In this document: positions 6,212-9,514 of the stretch, one piece after another
Numbering within the stretch: the first letter of the stretch is position 1
Layout: each line of letters opens with the position of its first letter
From: Fusobacteriaceae bacterium UBA2433
GTDB lineage: Bacteria; Fusobacteriota; Fusobacteriia; Fusobacteriales; Fusobacteriaceae
Direction: 5' to 3'
Assembly (NCBI GenBank): GCA_002342785.1
Contig: DDQV01000006.1
Coordinates: 1-9,514 of the forward strand
Length of the DNA stretch: 9,514 nt
Program-made: the position numbers and the translations under genes
The notes under the pieces: generated by a model
What the model was told of the DNA's origin: nothing
The model's input: the letters and a program-made list of their open reading frames with translations, nothing else
Database searches by the model: none

Positions 6212-6514
6212 GTCCATAAATCTTTGACATTGTTTTTTTCTATCGTAGCCTAACATTATTCCTAATATAAAGTCTTCTTCTGCTGTATAGTCCACTAAAT
6301 AATTTTTCCCAATTTTATTTATGACTTCTATACATTCTTTAGCACCGAAAAAAATATTAAGTTTTTCATTTTTTGTTTTATAGATCTTATAATTAATTTT
6401 TCTATGAATTAATTTTGTTTCGATTAATTTAAGATTATCTTTAGATGTTGTGTGCAAAACTAAATTTCTTAATCCTTTTTCATATTCATATATATGGTGA
6501 ACAAACACTTGCAT
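6197..6514 (-). CDS. DUF2023 family protein
   Basis: A 105-residue protein that I recognise as DUF2023 from its conserved blocks: VHHIYEYEKGLRNLVLHT (5-22), IFFGAKECIEV (54-64) and EEDFILGIMLGYDRKKQC (79-96). The family has no established function. In other bacteria, as far as I recall, such genes often sit near flavodoxin or other redox genes, but no flavodoxin is in this window. Cys61 and Cys96 lie in the conserved blocks. No signal peptide or membrane segment is visible. The ATG is preceded by AGGAGG, which overlaps the TAG stop of the DUF2325 gene 9 nt upstream, so the two are almost certainly cotranscribed and probably translationally coupled. The C-terminal codons are part of the terminator hairpin. 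Confidence 0.82.
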   Translation of the reverse strand: MQVFVHHIYEYEKGLRNLVLHTTSKDNLKLIETKLIHRKINYKIYKTKNEKLNIFFGAKECIEVINKIGKNYLVDYTAEEDFILGIMLGYDRKKQCQRFMDYKNR

Positions 6515-6523
6515 CTCTTCCTC

Positions 6524-6814
6524 CTAATTATCTAAATGTTTAAAAACTTCTCCAATACTTTCTTTTAATTTGTTTATACTGCTAGAATGGACTCTTATTA
6601 ATTTTATATTATTTTTTTTACATACTTTATTGCATGAAATTGAAAGTTTATGACTTACTGTATTTGTAAACATTATACAGGCCTCACAGTTTTTTATCTT
6701 TTTTTCAAAATTTGGACAATTTTGATTATATATTTTACACTTAAGATTATTTTTTTTCATTAATCCTTTATACTCAAATTCTATTCCTTTTACTCCACCA
6801 ACTATTGCAATCAT
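6524..6814 (-). CDS. DUF2325 family protein
   Basis: A 96-residue protein resembling DUF2325. It has an N-terminal strand with a Gly pair, MIAIVGGVKGIE, a middle block CEACIMFTNTVSHKL (43-57), and the C-terminal IKLIRVHSSSINKL (70-83). The fold suggested is a small Rossmann-like alpha/beta domain with no known reaction. Six cysteines (26, 33, 43, 46, 61, 65) in 96 residues is a lot, and includes CEAC at 43-46, which could bind a metal or form disulphides. The start is supported by AAAGGAG 6 nt before the ATG. It is the first gene of a two-gene unit with DUF2023 and has its own promoter (6900-6872), downstream of the psuG terminator. Family assignment is good; function is unknown. Confidence 0.8.
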   Translation of the reverse strand: MIAIVGGVKGIEFEYKGLMKKNNLKCKIYNQNCPNFEKKIKNCEACIMFTNTVSHKLSISCNKVCKKNNIKLIRVHSSSINKLKESIGEVFKHLDN

Positions 6815-6845
6815 TCTACTCTCCTTTTATTAAAAATTAAAATAA

Positions 6846-6858
6846 TTTGATAATCAAA
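6846..6858. promoter_or_regulatory. Palindromic candidate operator for the DUF2325-DUF2023 unit
   Basis: TTTGAT-A-ATCAAA is a perfect 13-bp palindrome between the predicted start site and the ribosome binding site. Its GATAATCA half (6849-6856) is repeated inverted as TGATTAT (6870-6876), which overlaps the -10. The position suits a repressor. The TGATAAT core recalls Fur/PerR-type boxes, but the full 7-1-7 pattern is not matched well. Confidence 0.4.
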
Positions 6859-6871
6859 ATATATTAAAATG

Positions 6872-6900
6872 ATTATATATTAAAAATGAAAAAATTGCAA
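6872..6900 (-). promoter_or_regulatory. Promoter of the DUF2325-DUF2023 unit
   Basis: On the minus strand TTGCAA (6900-6895), a 17-nt spacer and a perfect TATAAT (6877-6872) lie about 57 nt before the DUF2325 start. They sit just downstream of the psuG terminator, so the pair has its own transcription start. Confidence 0.6.
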
Positions 6901-6910
6901 ATGTTTTTAT

Positions 6911-6945
6911 AAAAAAAGGAGTTTTCTATTTAGAAAACTCCTTTT
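6911..6945 (-). terminator. psuK-psuG intrinsic terminator
   Basis: Read on the minus strand, AAAAGGAGTTTTCTA (6945-6931) pairs perfectly with TAGAAAACTCCTTTT (6928-6914) across a 2-nt gap, and the T-run continues to 6911. It lies 23 nt after the psuG stop codon. Confidence 0.9.
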
Positions 6946-6968
6946 GAAATATATATTTTTAAAATAAA

Positions 6969-7892
6969 TTATAATTTTGAATATTCAACAGCTAATTGAG
7001 CTGCTAATTTAGCATTATTAAAAACTAATTCAATATTTGATTGTAATGAACTTCCACCAGTTAATTCTTTTACTTTAGCTAATAAGAATGGAGTACTTTC
7101 TTTACCTTTTATTCCCAAGTTTTCAGCTTCTTCCACAGCTTTATTAATAGCATTGGTGATTATATCAAAATCCATTTCATATTTTTCAGGGATTGGATTA
7201 GTTATTACAAATCCTCCATTAAGATGCAGATCCCATTTTGCTTTTAAAGCAAGAGCTAATTCACTAGGACTTTGAATATTATAATCTACTTTAAATCCAC
7301 TTTTTTTAGTATAAAAAGCTGGTAATTCGTCAGTTTGATATCCAACTACAGGAACTCCCTTTGTTTCTAAATATTCTAAAGTTAAGTTTATATCTAATAT
7401 TGATTTTGCTCCTGCACAAACTACAGCTACATCTGTTCTTCCTAGTTCTTCTAAATCAGCAGAGATATCAAAAGTTGTTTCTGCACCTCTGTGAACTCCA
7501 CCAATACCACCAGTAGCAAAAATTTTAATTCCAGCAATATTAGCTATTATCATTGTTGAAGCAACAGTAGTTGCACCATCTAATTGTTTTGCAATAATAA
7601 ACGGGATATCTCTTCTACTGGTTTTTATAACTTTTTTACCAGCTTTACCAAGATAGTCAATTTCTTCTTTTGTTAATCCTACTTTTAACCGACCATTTAA
7701 GATGGCAATAGTTGCTGGGACTGCTCCGCCTTCTCTAATTATATCTTCAACTTTAAGTGCAGTTTCTACATTTAAAGGATATGGCATTCCATGGGAGATA
7801 ATTGTAGATTCTAATGCTACTACAGCTTTACCCTTATCTAATGCTTCCATAACCTCGTTACTGATATCTACATATTTTTCATAAATTAACAT
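6969..7892 (-). CDS. psuG: Pseudouridine-5'-phosphate glycosidase
   Basis: A 307-residue enzyme that reversibly cleaves the C-C glycosidic bond of pseudouridine 5'-phosphate to give uracil and ribose 5-phosphate. Family members are Mn2+-dependent cytoplasmic trimers that use a ring-opened ribose-lysine adduct. With an offset of 3, all residues I recall for E. coli PsuG are present: Glu28 in ALESTIISHG (E. coli Glu31), Lys90 in KTSRRD (Lys93), Asp146 in DISADLEEL (Asp149), Lys163 in GAKSILD (Lys166) and Asn286 in QSNIELV (Asn289). The length is standard. GAAGGAG lies 6 nt upstream of the ATG, and psuK ends 16 nt before it, so the two form an operon ending at the hairpin at 6911-6945. No nucleoside transporter is next to it here. 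Confidence 0.97.
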   Translation of the reverse strand: MLIYEKYVDISNEVMEALDKGKAVVALESTIISHGMPYPLNVETALKVEDIIREGGAVPATIAILNGRLKVGLTKEEIDYLGKAGKKVIKTSRRDIPFIIAKQLDGATTVASTMIIANIAGIKIFATGGIGGVHRGAETTFDISADLEELGRTDVAVVCAGAKSILDINLTLEYLETKGVPVVGYQTDELPAFYTKKSGFKVDYNIQSPSELALALKAKWDLHLNGGFVITNPIPEKYEMDFDIITNAINKAVEEAENLGIKGKESTPFLLAKVKELTGGSSLQSNIELVFNNAKLAAQLAVEYSKL

Positions 7893-7908
7893 AATACACT
7901 CCTTCTTA

Positions 7909-9018
7909 TTATAAAATTATTTTGTTTTGTTTAAAAATTAATTTTTCTATTGTTTTCTCTACTAAACTTGATGTTATATTTGGATTTATAGTTTCTTCAG
8001 ATGAGATTGCTAAGATCGATGCACCAATAGCAAATCTTATTTGATCTTCTATTTTTATATTGTTAAATAACCCATAGGTTAAACCTGCGACAAATGCGTC
8101 TCCTGCTCCTGTTGCTCCAATCATTTCAATATTAGGAGGAACTATAATTCCCTCTGTTTCAGGGGTTTTATAATATACTCCATCTGATCCTAGAGTTATA
8201 AAAATATTTTTTACACCTTTGTCTAGAAAATATTGACCAGTTTTTTGTAGATCAGATTCACTATTTATAGTTATTCCCGATAAAACTTCAGCTTCCATCT
8301 TATTTGGTTTTATAGTGTGGAAATAACCTACTAATTTTTTTATTTTTTTAGCTTTACTTGCAGATACAGTATCTAAAATAAATGGAACATCATATGTGGT
8401 TACTAAATATTCTAAAATTTCGGGCACATTTGCATCTATTATACAAAATTTTGAATTTTTAATAATATAATCATTTTTTTTAATATAATCTATATCCATA
8501 TTTTTTAAGATATCCATATATGAAATAGCTACATTCATATCTCTTTTTTCATCTAGTACACATAAATAGGTGGAGGTATTTTCTCCTTTTACTACTAAAG
8601 TATTCTCCATATGAAGATCTATAGATTTAGCATGGTCAAGAATTTTTTTTCCATTCTCGTCATCTCCTACAACACTTAAAAATTTAGTTTTAACACCTAA
8701 TCTTGTAAGATTTTCTGCAATATTTCTTCCTACACCACCTAAAGATGTTTTTACAGTTCCAGGGTTAGAGTCTCCCGAAATAAGTGAACCTGTAGGATAG
8801 CCTTGAATATCAACATTTGATCCCCCAACAACACAAATATAAGATTCTTCCTTAGAAAAAACATATCCCTTTCCCATAATTACACCTTTTTTCATAAGGT
8901 TACTTATATGAACAGCTACAGAAGATCTTGTAATTTCTAAAATATTTGCTATTTTCTCTTGTGAGATCATGGGATTACTTTTAATTAACTTTAAAACTTC
9001 CCTTTCTCTATTTGTCAT
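7909..9018 (-). CDS. psuK: HTH-fused PfkB sugar kinase, pseudouridine kinase
   Basis: A 369-residue fusion. Residues 1 to about 51 form a winged helix-turn-helix of MarR/AsnC style (NREREVLKLIKSNP, ISQEKIANILEITRSSVAVH, VIMGKGYVF). Residues of about 60-360 form a PfkB/ribokinase-type kinase with N-terminal VVGGSNVDI, signature 1 GGVGRNIAENLTRLG (94-108), and signature 2 GATGAGDAFVAGL (301-313) with catalytic Asp307. The position 16 nt upstream of psuG makes it the kinase that phosphorylates pseudouridine to pseudouridine 5'-phosphate. E. coli YeiI shows the same HTH-kinase layout. I chose the ATG at 9018 with AAGGAG 5 nt upstream; the in-frame GTG at 9024 overlaps that ribosome binding site. 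The stop region reads TAATAA. The HTH may let the kinase regulate its own operon in response to nucleoside, which is inference. Confidence 0.9.
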   Translation of the reverse strand: MTNREREVLKLIKSNPMISQEKIANILEITRSSVAVHISNLMKKGVIMGKGYVFSKEESYICVVGGSNVDIQGYPTGSLISGDSNPGTVKTSLGGVGRNIAENLTRLGVKTKFLSVVGDDENGKKILDHAKSIDLHMENTLVVKGENTSTYLCVLDEKRDMNVAISYMDILKNMDIDYIKKNDYIIKNSKFCIIDANVPEILEYLVTTYDVPFILDTVSASKAKKIKKLVGYFHTIKPNKMEAEVLSGITINSESDLQKTGQYFLDKGVKNIFITLGSDGVYYKTPETEGIIVPPNIEMIGATGAGDAFVAGLTYGLFNNIKIEDQIRFAIGASILAISSEETINPNITSSLVEKTIEKLIFKQNKIIL

Positions 9019-9046
9019 AACCACTCCTTAATTATTGTTTATTTCT

Positions 9047-9082
9047 TAACGTTAGTTTAATATATATATATGTGTTTGTCAA
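9047..9082 (-). promoter_or_regulatory. psuK-psuG promoter with palindrome at the start site
   Basis: A perfect -35 TTGACA (9082-9077) is followed after 17 nt by TAAACT (9059-9054, 4 of 6 matches to the -10). The spacer contains a run of alternating TA (9061-9070). TAACGTTA (9047-9054) is an 8-bp palindrome that touches the -10 and spans the expected start site, a plausible operator. The -35 begins one base after the stop codon of the upstream gene, and no terminator intervenes. Confidence 0.55.
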
Positions 9083-9083
9083 C

Positions 9084-9514
9084 TTATATTTTCTCTGATA
9101 TATCTGTAGATATTTTAGAGATAGCATCTAAAAGTGAAATTTCTATGAGTTCCTTATTAGATTTTGATCGTCTAAGATAATTTTTATTTGATTTACCCTT
9201 AGGAATATTTCCTGAATAGGTAGACCATCTATAGTTATCCTCTCCTAGACCATAAAATGTCCCTGACCCTATGATCTCTCCACTAAAAAGATCTTTCATA
9301 ATATATGTAAAACTAACTTTTACATCTGATGATCTATAAAAATCATGTCTAAAATATATTTTTTTTATATTTTTTATTATTGGGCCATCTTTAGAATTAA
9401 TAACATATTCTTCAGACCAGGTTAAAGGAGTTATAGATTCTTTTATAGATTCAGGAGTTAAGATTATATAATTTAAATCTATTTTTATTCCTGTATTTAT
9501 AATAGTATTATTTC
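9084..9514 (-). CDS. Unidentified protein, C-terminal 142 residues only
   Basis: This minus-strand frame stays open to the window edge, so the start lies beyond 9514. An ATG at 9299 is internal (no ribosome binding site, and the frame continues upstream without a stop), so the gene should not be trimmed to it. The visible part has beta-rich stretches: SSDVKVSFTYIMKDLFSGEI, then GSGTFYGLGEDNYRWSTY, a polar Lys/Ser/Asn-rich loop, and a final amphipathic helix, LIEISLLDAISKISTDISEK. The strand-loop-helix ending loosely recalls CsgG/LpoB/GNA1162-type periplasmic lipoprotein domains, but I see no diagnostic motif and the lipobox region is outside the window. It ends 1 nt before the psuK -35, and readthrough into psuK is possible because no terminator is visible. 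Confidence 0.7.
   Translation of the reverse strand, partial: NNTIINTGIKIDLNYIILTPESIKESITPLTWSEEYVINSKDGPIIKNIKKIYFRHDFYRSSDVKVSFTYIMKDLFSGEIIGSGTFYGLGEDNYRWSTYSGNIPKGKSNKNYLRRSKSNKELIEISLLDAISKISTDISEKI

Noticed and set aside
7702..7884. Plus-strand open frame inside psuG
   Set aside because: It is antisense to the conserved N-terminal part of psuG and has no ribosome binding site.
1..9514. CRISPR arrays, insertion sequences, att sites, tRNA or rRNA genes
   Set aside because: No regularly spaced direct repeats, transposase or integrase frames, or cloverleaf-like sequences were seen on either strand. The inverted repeats present are mostly explained as terminators or promoter-associated palindromes.

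Overview
This is an AT-rich window (roughly 70-75% A+T by eye) carrying ordinary bacterial housekeeping genes and a few poorly characterised small ones. The gene set fits a low-GC anaerobe: an M42 aminopeptidase, a pseudouridine catabolism pair whose kinase carries an N-terminal helix-turn-helix, DUF2325 and DUF2023 proteins, and strong AAGGAGG ribosome binding sites. My best guess is Fusobacteriota (Fusobacterium/Cetobacterium-like). A clostridial host cannot be excluded from the sequence alone.

Layout. Positions 111-897 (minus) hold a decayed ArsB/NhaD-type ion permease with nonsense, frameshift and deletion lesions. A long hairpin terminator (931-994) separates it from a NemR/AcuR-like TetR regulator (996-1580, minus). 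The regulator's near-consensus promoter sits so close to the ATG that its transcript should be leaderless. Divergently, aroK (shikimate kinase) and an M42 metallopeptidase form a plus-strand pair. A strong promoter then precedes a roughly 125-nt leader containing an intrinsic terminator, followed by pyrG (CTP synthase) and its own terminator. Next on the plus strand come a small basic protein of unknown function (103 aa) and a YbaK/EbsC-type Cys-tRNA(Pro) deacylase.

A perfect 20-bp convergent terminator (6166-6211) marks the switch to minus-strand genes. These are a two-gene DUF2325-DUF2023 unit with its own promoter and a palindrome downstream of the -10, then psuK-psuG (pseudouridine to pseudouridine 5'-phosphate to uracil plus ribose 5-phosphate) ending in a clear terminator. 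The 3' end of an unidentified protein (9084-9514), open to the window edge, lies just upstream of psuK.

I found no phage, transposon, CRISPR array, tRNA, rRNA or obvious defence system. The items most worth a second look are the possible pyrG attenuator, the leaderless TetR gene, the Cys-rich DUF2325-DUF2023 unit with its candidate operator, and the regulator-kinase fusion PsuK with a palindrome at its own promoter.
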